Origin: Gigantopelta aegis
Lineage: Eukaryota; Mollusca; Gastropoda; Neomphalida; Peltospiridae
DNA length: 64,000 bases
Reading direction: 5' to 3'
NCBI RefSeq assembly: GCF_016097555.1
Contig: NC_054702.1
Span: 80,520,920-80,584,919 of the forward strand
A model generated the notes under the pieces. The model ran no database searches and was not told the DNA's origin. It saw nothing but the letters and a program-made list of their open reading frames with translations. Of the stretch, positions 1 through 12,008 are shown piece by piece (within the stretch, counting starts at the first letter, position 1; every line of letters begins with the position of its first letter). The translations under genes were made by a program, and so were the position numbers.

Positions 1-250
1 TATAGGTTTCATCTCTGCCATTATGTCTGTCTGTCTTGTCTCTTCTTCTTGTCTCTCCATCCATTCATCCTTCCGTCTGTCCCACATATAGTTTTTCAGA
101 TGTTTTTTTCACAATGCCTCAAGATAATGAGTTGAAATGTTTTATATAGCTTTATCATGTACTGTTACAGATCAAGTTTGACTTTCATGGTGATTTACCC
201 ATTTTTGACAGAATTATGGCTCTTGAACGTACAAGACACAAACATTAAAA
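1..250 (+). repeat. Dispersed repeat fragment with TGTCTG-rich head
   Basis: This is the left-edge copy of a dispersed repeat seen again at 8205-8822 (reverse), 27800-27990 (reverse), 36948-37815, 42296-42425 and 43360-43640. It has a (TGTCTG/TGTCC)n stretch, then motifs such as TTTATCATGTACTGTTACAG, GATCAAGTTTGACTTTCATG and TTATGGCYCTTGAACKT. The window starts inside it. No coding capacity is seen. Confidence 0.7.
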
Positions 251-401
251 AATTTATTATGCTTTTTATAAAATGCAATAATTCCAATCTCTAAAAATGC
301 CAACGCGTTACGCCATTCATACAGTGTGTAAAGCAGTTTTGCATTTCATAAAATTTTCACATTCAATTCTTAAATAATGTTTCCTTTTGTTTACATTTCA
401 G

Positions 402-3400
402 TTATGAACGTTTTGAAGTTTTGGCAGTGTTTGCAAGCACCATGCTGGCTCAGTTAGGAGCTTTCTTTATCATTAAGGAGAGGTGTGTATGACATTTGGA
501 CATCAAGTTTTCAGTATTTTAATTTAGTGAGAAAAGTTTTGTTAATAGAATGCTAAAGCAAGGCTTTTGGACTGGTGTGCATATTCAACGATACATAATG
601 CACATTATTGCTTAATATCAACAAGTATAATCGTATAGTTATTAATAAAACGCTTAAATGTGACGGCTATTATATATAACTGGGGCAGCCATTTTGTACC
701 ATCCCAGTGAATACGCGAGCTGGTGGTTACTTAATACCTAACGTGTCACGTCAGGAATTAGTCTTCGAACTGAAGAAACAAAACATACCTGATTTTTGCG
801 GATGCATCGCAATGTTCTGTAATATCTATCCCAGTAACACAGCAACGTGTATATTTGGTTTATTTTTCAATACAAAATAAACCACCATTGTCAAAGTGTT
901 GAAATAACTGTATTATATTTTGTATATAAATTAACCCACATACTGAAATAATAATAGGAGTGTTTTCTTGCTTAATTGGTCTTTTCTTTCTGTGGCCTGT
1001 ACCTGTGGTTCTTGATTGGCAGGTGTATATTTAGACGGTCCCTAGACACTGTGTCTAGACACACTAAAAAGACGTGCATCTTTTATTAAGATCACAGGGT
1101 ATTGTGTGATAACCTCAAATCGTAATGGACTTTACCAGCTTTATTACTGTAAGTAATTCTGTAAAACCCTTGATTAAGTAGAAATTCCCATTTAAAATCA
1201 CAAAACTGGCCAATTACGTAGTCCCAGAGAAAAGAAAATTATCACTTGGGTATCGTGAGTGGTAGTTTTTGCTCGAATGTATCCTACCAATAGGCCTAAT
1301 AATATGCATTTTTTCTTTGGATTTTTTAAAAGAAAAAAATACTATAACTCCATTTCGTTATATTGATGCAAATTGAAATATATTTAGTTAAATAGTTTAT
1401 TATACTATCAAGTCATTTATGTTGTTTTACAAGTCAGGTTGATGAAAGTGAAGCCCCTTGTCGTAAATTAGACCATTTGTTTACACTGTGCATAATAGAG
1501 AAGTTGGAACTGAGCTGATGTCACTTCGCCCCAAGCTATACCACCAGACGTCACAAAAAACAAAATGGCTGCCCCCAGTTAGCAGGAATAATCACGTTTT
1601 TTTATTCATTCTAAAATTACGCATTTTTCATTTGTTAAAGTGTCAGTATGTGTTGGTGGTCCCGGGTATGCATCTTTCCAACACATAGGGCTCTTGTTGG
1701 AGTTTAGTCTACCTTTAACAGAATTTTTTTTCTCTTCTAAAATGTCAGATGCATACCTGGCTTTTTATTTTGTTAACATTGTACTATCTTGACTAAAAGT
1801 TTAGCTAATTTACTTTTTTCTTTGATAATGATAATATAATTTTCAGACAGGTGTTAAAATGATGTATACATGTACAGATACATGTATATTTACTATTATA
1901 ATTAGTTGCTTTGTATAATACATTTCTAATGATTTCTATTGTTTCAGTATTGCCTGTCTTCTTCAGCAGAACGAAGTCCATACGTATGTTAATATCTAAT
2001 TTTATACATTTAAAAAACACCGTTAATTCTTTGTATGTGTGAACAAGTATTTTGACTTGCATTATGGAATCACTTCTCCTCTCTTCAGATAACTGAAATC
2101 TTAAATTAAGTCATGGGTTTTTTCTTAATATTAGCATCAGCAGTAGTAGTAGTAGTAGTAATGAAATCCATGTGTTTCTGTATATGCAATTATGGTTAAC
2201 ATCTGTAAATATATGGATAACTGTTATTTAAAATATTGTGTAAGACTAAAGTTATGGGCTACAAGGCAGGGTGCTCTGTTTTCAGATTGTTCCATTTATT
2301 ATTATAATTCAGTATTGTATAAAATTGATTAAGTTTTAATCAGTCTTAGTAAAAATAATAAAAGATGTAATTTTAAATGTTGAGTTGTAGAGGTAGAAAT
2401 AATAAAATATGTAATTCTAAATGTTGAATTGTAAACTTTATGGTAGAAATAATGAAATATGTTAGTTAACTGTTGAATTGTAGAGGTAGAAATAATAAAA
2501 TATGTCTTTTTAACTGTTGAATTGTAGAGGTAGAAATAATAAAATATGTTATTTAACTGTTGAATTGTAGAGGACGTCTGCTGTTGGGAACTCTGTTGGC
2601 CTGCTTTGTCCACCTGATAGTTACGTTTGGTGTGAAGAACCGGGCAGTGAACCATGTGGTAGAGGCATCTAGCTCTAGTTGGCTGCAGGAACACATGACA
2701 GACATGAGTGAAAGGTAGTCCAGAGGGGTGGGAATTCTCCTTGGATCAGCTGTTTTCCTCTTATGGAACATTGCGTTTCCTTGCATGTTAATTGTCCTTT
2801 CTTTCAAAATGTGTCAGATGGCACAGATTTTAACCTAGGATTTCAAGAATTTCTGGGACCCTTCTAAATTTCTTCTTTTTAACAGTTCACCAATTTCCTA
2901 CCCCTGATTCCAGCTTGGCATTTCGCAACATGAAAAGTAATAAATATTTTTGAATGGAAACTTGGTGTGTGAATGATCTTCACTTTGAACAGTTGTAGAA
3001 ACCTTTAAAAAAAAAGAATAGAATTTATACATATTAGCTTTAATAGTACACAGATATCTTCAAAATAGGCTGTATATTCAACACAGCTGTTTTTATCATT
3101 TTAGTCACAAGTTGTAACTAAAATATGCAGTGTTCTCGCTGGGTGAAAATTAAAGGAGGGCGGCTGGTCGGCACCACACCCTTCAAAAAAAAAAAAAAAA
3201 AGTGAGGGGGGGGGAAGTAGTTTTGTTATCATATTGTTGTGTGTTGGTAGACTTTGAGAAAAAACATACTCCTTATTTTGCCTACTAAAAAGTGCAAAGG
3301 GGTTTATAAACAAAAATCGTCTTTTAATTGAACCGAAGATAATATCAGTCTGACATTCACGGGCAGTTCCGGTTTTGCTGGACCGATCAAAGTTTTAATA

Positions 3401-6400
3401 TTATTATTTTTAATAAAGATTTCAAGATATACGAAAAACAATAAAGATGTTTGTAAAGTGATCTAATGTCAGATACATTTTTGTTATTTCCATCTTCATC
3501 AAATGAATCGATCGCTGTGATAAAATATTATCGCCAGCTGATAAAAAGTAGTTTCGTTTTTGTAAAGGCGGTGTATATATTATTTGGCACTCAAGATAAA
3601 TGATTTTAATGATAAACACTACCACTTCCGTTGTTTTTGTAAGCGTTCATATCCCCTCAAAATTAAAAGTTTACAATATTTTATAAAGAACTGCTGAATA
3701 AACAGAATAACAGAACGTAAAAATCATCAGTTTCAACCAATTATATCAGCAACTGAGGACAAAATATCAAACGATTTAGTTCTGATCACATGACAAATTT
3801 GGCGCCAAATAAGAGGGTTTTTTTTCAATCTGAGATTGCCGAATCCGTAAAAAATTAAATGTTTTCATTGCTTACATAAAATATAACTTTTATTGTCTAT
3901 CAAACATACAAATGGATACAGATATTGGACAAAATAGAGGCTGTTAAAAATACTGTTAAATTACGTTACAGTATCTGTCGTAAATGTTTAGTCAATTGCT
4001 TTTTCGTACACAACGCTGCTGGTTTCCTTTGATGTCCAGTGTGCAGACTGATCGTTGTTTTTTGTGTGGAAAAAAGTGCATTTGGAAATAACGGAGATAG
4101 GTGCTGGAAAATAAAGAGGGGTGCTTAAAAATAAAGGAGGGCGCTCAAAAATAAAGGAGGGCGGGGAACGTGAAAGGAGGGCAGTAAAATGGAATAGCGG
4201 GGCGGGTCGCCCCGCTTAAATGGAGCAGCGAGAACACTGATATGGTTAGGCCAACTTTATATTGACCTATGCTACCAAATGTTGTGGCATCCATCTTCAT
4301 GCAGTTTGATTATTTTATATGGTTCTTAATTCAAATCACAATGTTAAAGTCTTTACATTTTTTCTTTCTTGCAGCCTTTGTCATATAGTTCCAGGATTGA
4401 GTAAAATTCTGCTTCCAAGGCTTAACCCATTTGTGATAATCGCATTTGCTGGAGGAATTTCCTTATTTGCTGTGCACATCCTCATAGATACCAAGTATGT
4501 CTTTCCTTGATTTTTAATTTGTTTTTATATAGTATTTGAAGATATTCTTAACATAGCATTGTCAATAACTGTTGGTAATTTCAAATCCTACCTTTTAATA
4601 AACAATTCCAAGATGGTCACAATTATCAATTTTAAACGTTAAGCTTGTTACTTGATTTGCAGCTTTGTTGAATTGATCAGGCTTCTAAGAATTGAAAATT
4701 GGTGTAAATTGTGTATGGGTTTTGCAGAAATCCATGACCTAAATTTAATGCACAAACGAAAAATGGGTTACACAAAACTATACTCAAGTGAGCGATGTGC
4801 AAATGAAACAGTCATTCTCGCAATATTTGTTGGCCTGTAGGATATAGTATTTATGTGTATATATTTTTACTTCTCTTTACAGAATGTATTACTCTGCAGA
4901 CACATGGGTTGCTGTGTGTATTGCCATAATGACATGTGGTACTTTATTTCCCATGACAATTTATACAGGAAAAATACTTCTGCAGGTAGGAATATCAATC
5001 CATTGGTTCTGCATTATGTTTAGTCTATAATCAATTAAATTAAAAAGGAATGCTACCATGTAGATCAACACATACACTATTATTATTATTTTTATATACT
5101 GTAGGGAGAAAAAATATGTAATTGTATAAATTTTGCATCGTTTGAGTCTCAAGTCGTCAGAATTATTTTCATTGCATATACTAGTATGTGTTACAGATAC
5201 CAGCAGTTTGTAAAATTTACATCATAAACATGCACTAAGGTGAATATTTGGGGAGAAAAACATGTAATATTAATCTGGTTTACAGCAATACTTTGTCCTT
5301 GGTAGACAGCTCAGGTTCTTCAGTTCCATACTCATGGCAAGATACACAAGTTTACTGTTAGTTAGATATGAACGTTTACTTTTATATCAGAACGAGCTTT
5401 ATGTTTCTAGTACATCATTTTCATGTTGACATTACATCATTAAAGAATATCTCCATGTTTGTATTTAATTTCCAGACAGCTCCATCTCATATTCTGGGAC
5501 AGCTGGACAAAGTGTTAAGAGAAGCATCAACACTTGATGGTGTACTTGAATTCAGAAATGAACACTTTTGGACCCTTTCGTTTGGAACTTTGGTAAGTTT
5601 ATGACAAGTAATTTGGTTATGGAAAGTATGGAAGTTTTGTCATTTTAATTAAACTTGGGTGCAAAACATCATTGCTTCTTAATGCAATTTCAGTATTAAT
5701 TATGGCCAACTAAGATGGATTCATGAAATCATTAACGTGTCTTTTAGAGTAAATTTTGTTTAAAGGTGCAGATCCTAGTTTTAGCCTGTGAAAATGGACA
5801 CTAAGTTTAGTTAATTTACAAACACGCAACACATCTGGATACGGTTAAAACGGAGATAAGCTCAAATCTGTGATGTTTAAACAGGAAAATACCATCTAAA
5901 AATAACTAGAGCTCCTCTCGATAACCATTTCTTTTCAGACAAACGTGTTTTTAGAATTACAAAAAATGCATTTTGGTGTATTGCAAAAACCTGGATGACT
6001 AGAACCACTTCAGGCACACCAAACTGGATATTTTAAATAATAAAATGTAAATATTTCTAATTTAAATTATTTAAAATGGCTTTAATAGTGAAAAGTATGT
6101 CATAGTGTTTAAAAACCAGGGTCTGTCACTTTAACTTTTATCAGCAACATGATAAAAGAATAATTTAATGTTTCCTTTTGGGTATCAAGTCTTGGGATTT
6201 ATTTTCATTCTATATTATAAATTAGTTGTCAATTAGATATTTTTTTAAATAAATCATTTTAGGCTGGGTCCCTGCAAGTGAGAGTTCGAAGAGATGCTGA
6301 TGAACAGTTGGTGCTGGCGCATGTGTTCAGTCGTCTGTCCAGTCTCGTTTCAGTTCTAACAATTCAGATATTCAAAGATGACTGGACGAGAGCATCAACG

Positions 6401-6664
6401 TATGCCATGGTGGGATCTCCTGCATTTGGTTATCAAAGTCCAATTCCAGCTTTAAGCACAAGAGCTCAGTCTCCAGTAGACATATCGCTCTCACTCTCAT
6501 CGTTTCAGTCACCACCACAGTACAAACCACCACCAGCGAGTTCATTTGTTGGGGTTGTACCTCCACCAAAACGATCCACAGACAATACACGGACTTCTAC
6601 ACTAACCTCTGCTGGTCGGGGAACATCGGACATTGCGGGGTTTTCATCTGTGAATCTTTCATAG
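402..6664 (+). CDS. SLC30A6: SLC30A6 (ZnT6) zinc transporter, 5' part outside the window
   Basis: Seven coding exons with GT-AG borders and matching phases: 402-482, 1948-1983, 2571-2714, 4375-4494, 4883-4985, 5476-5592, 6263-6664 (stop TAG). They encode about 333 residues; human ZnT6 has 461, so the N-terminal part lies to the left. The protein aligns end to end with ZnT6: FEVLAVFAST, PGLSKILLPRLNPF, LGQLDKVLREASTLDGVLE, RNEHFWTLSFG, VRRDADEQLVLAHV and QIFKDDW. ZnT6 is a cation diffusion facilitator subunit that pairs with ZnT5 in early secretory membranes and helps supply zinc to secreted enzymes. As in that family, the zinc-binding HxxxD of a membrane helix is degenerate here (YYSAD, Tyr at the His position), consistent with a non-transporting partner. 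The C-terminal tail after KDDW is Ser/Pro-rich and poorly conserved. The second exon is only 36 bp. Identification is firm; the unseen first exons are not. Confidence 0.93.
546..1714 (+). mobile_element. TTAA-flanked 1.17 kb DNA element, copy A
   Basis: The element is flanked by TTAA at 542-545 and 1715-1718 and lies in the SLC30A6 intron between exons 402-482 and 1948-1983. A closely similar copy lies in reverse orientation at 22899-24082. The ends show only a short inverted similarity (copy B begins AGGTAGACTAAAC and ends GCTTTAGCATTCCT). TTAA duplication is typical of piggyBac-like and Kolobok-like DNA transposons. No transposase frame is visible, so it is non-autonomous. The ORF at 1488-1688 is part of this repeat, not a gene. 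Confidence 0.75.
2378..2575 (+). repeat. Minisatellite that copies the exon 2571 splice acceptor
   Basis: About five units of 43-49 bp, each built around TGTTGAATTGTAGAGG followed by a TAGAAATAATAAAATATGT-like stretch. The true acceptor of the SLC30A6 exon at 2571 (GAATTGTAG before AGG) is the last unit. Earlier intact copies of TAG before AGG end at 2390, 2483 and 2527; the copy near 2432 is degraded. See findings. Confidence 0.85.
3128..4239. mobile_element. Non-autonomous TIR element, 1.1 kb, TSD ATATG
   Basis: The two ends are a 14-bp perfect inverted repeat, CAGTGTTCTCGCTG, with the direct repeat ATATG outside (3123-3127 and 4240-4244). Subterminal blocks repeat a motif like AAAGGAGGGCG several times near both ends. 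It lies in the SLC30A6 intron between exons 2571-2714 and 4375-4494. No transposase frame is visible. The superfamily is undecided: the CAG ends resemble CACTA or hAT, but the 5-bp duplication is short for hAT. Confidence 0.8.
5160..5290 (+). repeat. Short dispersed repeat, also at 24900-25045
   Basis: About 130 bp shared with 24900-25045. Shared words include CATGCACYAAGGTG, AAAACATGT and AATATTAATC followed by GGTTTACAG. Both copies are intronic and non-coding. Confidence 0.5.
5764..6130 (+). mobile_element. TTAA-flanked MITE, copy A
   Basis: A 367-bp element flanked by TTAA (5760-5763 and 6131-6134), with inverted ends AGGTGCAGATCC and, read inward from the right, AGTGACAGACCC. A second copy is at 45092-45486. 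It sits in the SLC30A6 intron before the last coding exon. It is probably a piggyBac-type non-autonomous element. Confidence 0.8.
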
Positions 6665-7237
6665 TCATGTAATTGAATCTCTGCAGTAGAACAAACTCAT
6701 TGTATTTAATTCTGTTGAATAATGGATGGTGCATTCAAAGTAAATCAATGTTTTGAAAGTAAGCTACACAATTATTTTTGTGATAAAATATTTTTTAAGC
6801 ACACATTCTTCTTATAATCAGATTATTTGCGACTTTAAATGAAGATTGATAACTTATTGAATGTGTCAAAAATGAAGGTAGATATGAATGTGACATAGAA
6901 ATGAAGGTAGATAACTTTAAAATATTCAATGTTCAAACTGAAGGGAGGTAACATGTTTGTTTGTTAGGCATTTTTCAGTAAACCTGCTTCACATCTGCTT
7001 GGGCAAGATAGGAGGTGACTGTATGCCAGATTATTCTGATAGTTGTGGGTTTGTGCCAACTTGGAGAAGTTAGGGTTTTTTCTGGTTTGCCAACTGGTCA
7101 TACTTTGTTATTTTAACCAAGTAATTAAGGAATTAATATAAAGTTATTTCTAGTATATTTAATCTTAGTGCTGGGAATATGTGGCTTAGCTACTACAAAA
7201 TTGCATATTGAAAGAATTGTAAAATTCTAATGTAGCC

Positions 7238-7395
7238 TAGATCAGGGAACATTTTGTTTTTAAAATCTTGATTAGCGACAGTTGGTGATCAGTTGAATAG
7301 AGTATCGTCTACTATTTAACATTTTAGAACGAACTCTGAAATTTGTGTAGCGAATCGCAATGCATTACTGAACAAAATGTTACCAGTTGTGTTGG
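7238..7395 (+). repeat. 155-bp dispersed repeat, inverted copy at 17000-17157
   Basis: It starts with CAGGGAACATTTTGTTTT and AAAATCTTGATTAG. The same sequence, diverged, runs in reverse at 17000-17157 in a TMEM62 intron. Non-coding. Confidence 0.55.
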
Positions 7396-8204
7396 AATAA
7401 TGGAGCAGAAGACTACAGTTTAGTTGACTCCTGAGATTCTACGCATTACTAATGTTCACATCTAAGCAGTCTTGGCTTTCACTTTAAAGACTCTTAATGG
7501 ATTCCCAACTTTACAATTTGTACCTCATGTCATTACCAACTGTTTTGTCTCGTACGATCTCTGTTGACATTAGGCAAAAACCACAAATTTAGTATGTTTT
7601 TACTTGTACATATTAAAATCTTATGGTATAGATGATACATTATAATACACTTGCCTTTGTATTGCATGTTCAGTTAGCGTTATTAAAACAATGCTATTAA
7701 TTTCATGTGTTAACTCTGTATTTGTTAGTATTTAACAGAAATTTAACTTCCTTGCCCAGATACATATATTTTCATGAAACCGGTAGGTACTTTTGAAAGA
7801 TTTTCAAACTTACCCAGTACTTTTTCTTGGAAGTCTGTGTATACTTCAATTTTATCAGTGTTAAAGCACACTACTAAGTTTGATGCTTTGTGAAATTTAT
7901 TCTTTTGACTGCACACACTGGGTTCTTTCTAATTTCAGTCAACGTCCCTCAATATATAAATCGTTGGATGTGGTTTTAGATCATAAGCAGAGCTGAAAAA
8001 CATGGTATTATTCCACTTTACGCAATTTTTTTTTTTTTTTTACTAATCTCATGAATATTTATTTATTGTCTTAATCCATAAAGTTCCCTGTATTTTAATC
8101 ACACATCTGCACTCATGGTAGCCATTTATGTCCCCACCCCCCATCCATCAAAAAAAAGGAAAATAGAAACAAAATGGTCTCACCTGCATACGTTTTTTGA
8201 GACT

Positions 8205-8822
8205 TAAAGATCCTGCAACATTACAATGTATAACAAGCATTTTGAGAGTACTGCTAAAGCAATACATGTCCCCTACCCAACCCAACAATTTTTCTTATCT
8301 CCTAAATTCAAGGACCATACTTTTGTAAAAAGTGGCTAAATCACACTGAAAGTTTAAACTTGATCAGTCGCAGTACATAATGAAGGTACATACAAAATTT
8401 CATCTCAATATCTTCAGGCATTGTGAAACAAACTGTAACAGTACATGATAAAGGTATACACAAAACACCAGGCTTTCTGAAGAAAAAAAAAAGGAGTCCA
8501 GAAAACTAATTTTCATATCTCTCAAGTTCAAGAGCCATAACTCTGTCACAGATTAGTAAATCACCATGAATGAAAGTCAAACTTGATCTGTAACGGTACA
8601 TGATAAAGCTATACACACAACTCTGCCAAAATGAGTAAATCGCCATGCAAGTCAAACTTGACCTGTAACAGTACATGATAAAGCTATACACAAAATTTCA
8701 GTTCAGTATCTCAAGGCATTCTAAAAAAACATCTGGAAAACTATGTGGGATGACAGATGGACAAACAGACAGGATGGAGATGCAACCTATAGTTAGTTCC
8801 CTCTGGTTGGACTGGTAGGGGA
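8205..8822 (-). repeat. Dispersed repeat with internal tandem blocks, reverse copy
   Basis: Read on the minus strand this copy carries the CCCTACCAGTCCAACCAGAG-type head, the CTGTCTGT stretch and two or three repeats of the block ending TTATGGCTCTTGAACTTGAG. It is the same family as at position 1 and at 36948-37815. Confidence 0.75.
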
Positions 8823-8867
8823 CTAATAAATGTAAACACAGGTTGCGGATGATTTTTTTGGTTCATT

Positions 8868-9310
8868 TAAGGATTGTCTGTTCTTTTACGTTCATCGGGG
8901 TATGAAAAAAAATATCCGCAAACTGTGTGAATCGGCAAAGCTGTTCTTGCATGTTTGCAGATGATTTTTTTTTTTTTCATACCATACCCTGATGAACGCA
9001 AAAGAAATAACAGACAATTTTTATAATTAAATTAGAATCATACTTGCTAATAATAACACAAAAACTTTTTATTTTATTTTGAATTATTTTTGGTCCATAA
9101 ACAGTAATGCTAAATAAGACAAGTTGCCCAAATAAAATGACGTCATCAGATAAGATGTTCCCTGACGATGCAATTTTTACATTCATCAAGAATTGAACAA
9201 ACTCCCGTTGCTACGTCTGGACCAATGGGTTGACGTTATGCTCTAATGAATTAACGGAAATTTAATTATACCCTGATAAACGTAAAAGAAATAACAACAA
9301 TCCTTAATTA
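8868..9310. mobile_element. Nested inverted-repeat MITE
   Basis: The word AAGGATTGTCTGTTCTTTTA with CGTTCATCGGGGTAT at the left recurs inverted at about 8980-9025 and again at 9268-9308. This suggests one MITE with a second arm or insertion inside it. A CRE-like TGACGTCA lies near 9138. No coding sequence is seen. Confidence 0.5.
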
Positions 9311-10390
9311 AATACAAAATACTCAATTTGAGTCCAGACTCGTATATGAGTATAGTCTCAAGCTCAAGACAGATGTTTAGATAAAATAGATTTTTGTTTT
9401 TGAACACTATAAATAATAACACATAACTCATTGATTTTATTTGACCAAAAAAAAAATATCTTGCCAGGAAAAGTCCACTTTTATTCAGCAGCTAACTTTT
9501 AGTACACTGTAGACATAACTATCAAAAGCTAAAAAAACACATAAATGGATTCAATTTTGTTCAAATGCACCAACACATTTCAGTTAATTTTAAGTATATT
9601 CTACAAATTTGAAATTTTATAACAAAATGTTTTTTAGAGGATCCATATTTTTTAAATACATAGTGCATAAACCACATTTTGTAGAGGTGACAAATCACAC
9701 GAGACAACTAGACATCATCTTCATCTGGTACACATCACAAAATTGGTGTTACCTATTCTATGTGCATATTTTTGGCACTGCAATAAATCACAGTAACTTT
9801 AAAACATGTTTTTCTTAATGTGAAAACAACAATATCTGTCAAACTAGCAGTGCTCTCTGAAAGGATATTTTGACAGTGAATATACATACACAGATAATTA
9901 AATGCTAACAAAATGTTTAAAACTGAAGAGTTTAAAAAACCAAATACAACATAATTATGACCTTGATGTGCATGCACGACATTTAAAACATGAAGGAACT
10001 TATGGAATATGTCCTATTATCCAGTGATGTACAGTTTAATGGCTCCACGTTCCATCGAATTATTCTGAACCAATGAAAAATTTAGATTCATACACAAATC
10101 ATGATGGTGACCACACAGAATGAAGCATGGACAACAATGTGTTCCAGGAAATTAATTTTTATGTACTGAACACATATAGGAATGAACCTTGCCTGTAAAT
10201 AGTTTCCTTTATAAATCAACATGGCAGTACAATGTACTTTAAAAACAAAAGGTGGACTAATGTTCAGTTAATAGCCAGGGCATGATTATTTCTTCTTTTT
10301 AAACAAATATTTTTCACAAAGCTGAAATGTTAAAAAATTACCTTTATTTAATTAGCTTTTAAAAGATCATTTTGGCTTTAATGTTTAAAT

Positions 10391-10665
10391 AGGTTTTTTG
10401 TTTGTTTGTTTTGTTTAATGACACCACTAGAGCACGTTGATCATTGGCTATTTGATGTCAAAAATTTGGTAATTCTGACTCTTAGTCATTAGAGGAAACT
10501 CATTACATTTTTTGAAATGCAGCAAGCATTTTTTTTTTATATGCACTTTCCCATAAATAGCAAACCACATACCACAGCCGATGACCAGTTGTGGTGCATT
10601 GGTTTAAACGAGAAAAAACCCAATCAGCTGAATGGATCCGACTGAGGTGAATCCTGCCCCCATTT
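10391..10665 (-). mobile_element. tRNA-derived SINE, GTTTAAC-tail type, reverse
   Basis: On the minus strand it shows the body shared with other copies here (ACCACAACTGG, GGCTGTGGTATGTGGT, ATCAACGTGCTCTAGTGGTG) and ends in an AAACAAACAAAC-type tail. It is diverged and its tRNA-like head is degraded. Confidence 0.7.
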
Positions 10666-11394
10666 AACTAGGTATGACATTAAAAAAAGAGAGGGCAATT
10701 TTAACTGATCAATGGCGTTCATCACAGATTATCCTTTATTTTTAGTTGAAAAGCATTTACTGGTTTAATTGATTAAGTGGACTAAATTCCAATGGCAAAG
10801 ATCTTGCACGGACATAGCAGAAAGAATTACTTCCACAACGTATGGAATATGCAATAATTTGTACACCAAAACAAAAAACCAAATTATTTTTGAATATCAA
10901 AATAATACAAAGTAAAACTTTTCATGAATAATAAATATATAAATATAACAATTTATAATAAATAATCTAATAATGTGAGCAAAAGTTGTGGAGAAGAGAT
11001 TTTTTTTTAATAAGATGTGGGCAATTGCTTCCCTTGTAATTTCTGAGTTAATGTACCAAACTCTCATATTTTATGTAAAAATATAACTGCATTTTTTAAC
11101 TATTGGGTTTTTTTGGGGGGGGGGGGGGGGTTGTTGGTTTTGTTTTTTGGAGGGAAGGGAGGTGTTTTGTTTTGTTTTTGTTTGATGGGTCCCATTGCCT
11201 ATAGGACTGAGGGAAATTAGTAACACTGGAAATGTTTTCAGGTCACCGAATAATGAGGTGTCCCATACATTTTGCATCTTCGAAAGCACAAGTACAGCTG
11301 CTGTTAATGGTTGTTCTGTGGGATTCTGCAACAATTATTTACTTGTTAAATTGGTCCGTCTGAGGAGATACAATTGTAAATAAATGTTTACACA

Positions 11395-11505
11395 CCAAAT
11401 TGGGAATATTTAGTATGGAAATTGGGAATTTTCAGTGCCACTTGGTTTTGGAAAGAGACCCATGTTTGGTACCACAGAATGCCTAGATAAATCTCTGATA
11501 TAATA
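11395..11505 (-). mobile_element. Half copy of the TIR element at 35030-36178
   Basis: About 110 bp match the right part of the outer element at 35030-36178, including GGGAATTTTCAGTGCCAC and the terminal GCCTAGATAAATCTCTG. The left half is missing. Confidence 0.6.
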
Positions 11506-12008
11506 ACATGAACTATCTGCTTTAAAAAACAAACATTCATGCAGGTTTTAATTTCATTAGACTTGAAAAACAAAACCCACTATGAGATTAAAAAATAAAG
11601 CAAACCTGGCAATTACTAAACCACTAATGACTAAGATAAAATTGTAACATAAATAGACTAGTGAGTGAAGAATGGCACAATAAGTTTGGACTTTAAAAAA
11701 TCATCTCAAAATTCTTGCCAGATAGACCCAGTGATAACCATCTGCTGTTATATGGGTTATGACAGACAAGACACTCTTCAACTAATGAAGTAAAAATAAA
11801 TCACACTACAACCATCATTTCAAACGTGATCAGAAATATTAAGAAAATAAACACTTGGTGTAAATGCACTAATGTGTTTTAGGATTCAAAATATCTTACA
11901 CACATGGGTACAATAACAAAGGTGGAGTGTGTAAAAAAATTCACAAATCAACATTATATAAGCACATAATGTATAAATTAAAAACAAATTTAAAAAAATT
12001 AAAATATA

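Larger units (their letters stand above)
6665..12008. other. Tail-to-tail intergenic region, SLC30A6 to TMEM62
   Basis: It contains the 3' UTRs of both genes (ends not defined), a 155-bp repeat at 7238-7395, a dispersed repeat at 8205-8822, an inverted-repeat MITE at about 8868-9310, a SINE at about 10391-10665, a poly-G run near 11112 and a fragment of a TIR element at 11395-11505. I see no further coding exon; 9320-10390 and 11510-12008 show nothing recognisable. Confidence 0.6.
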
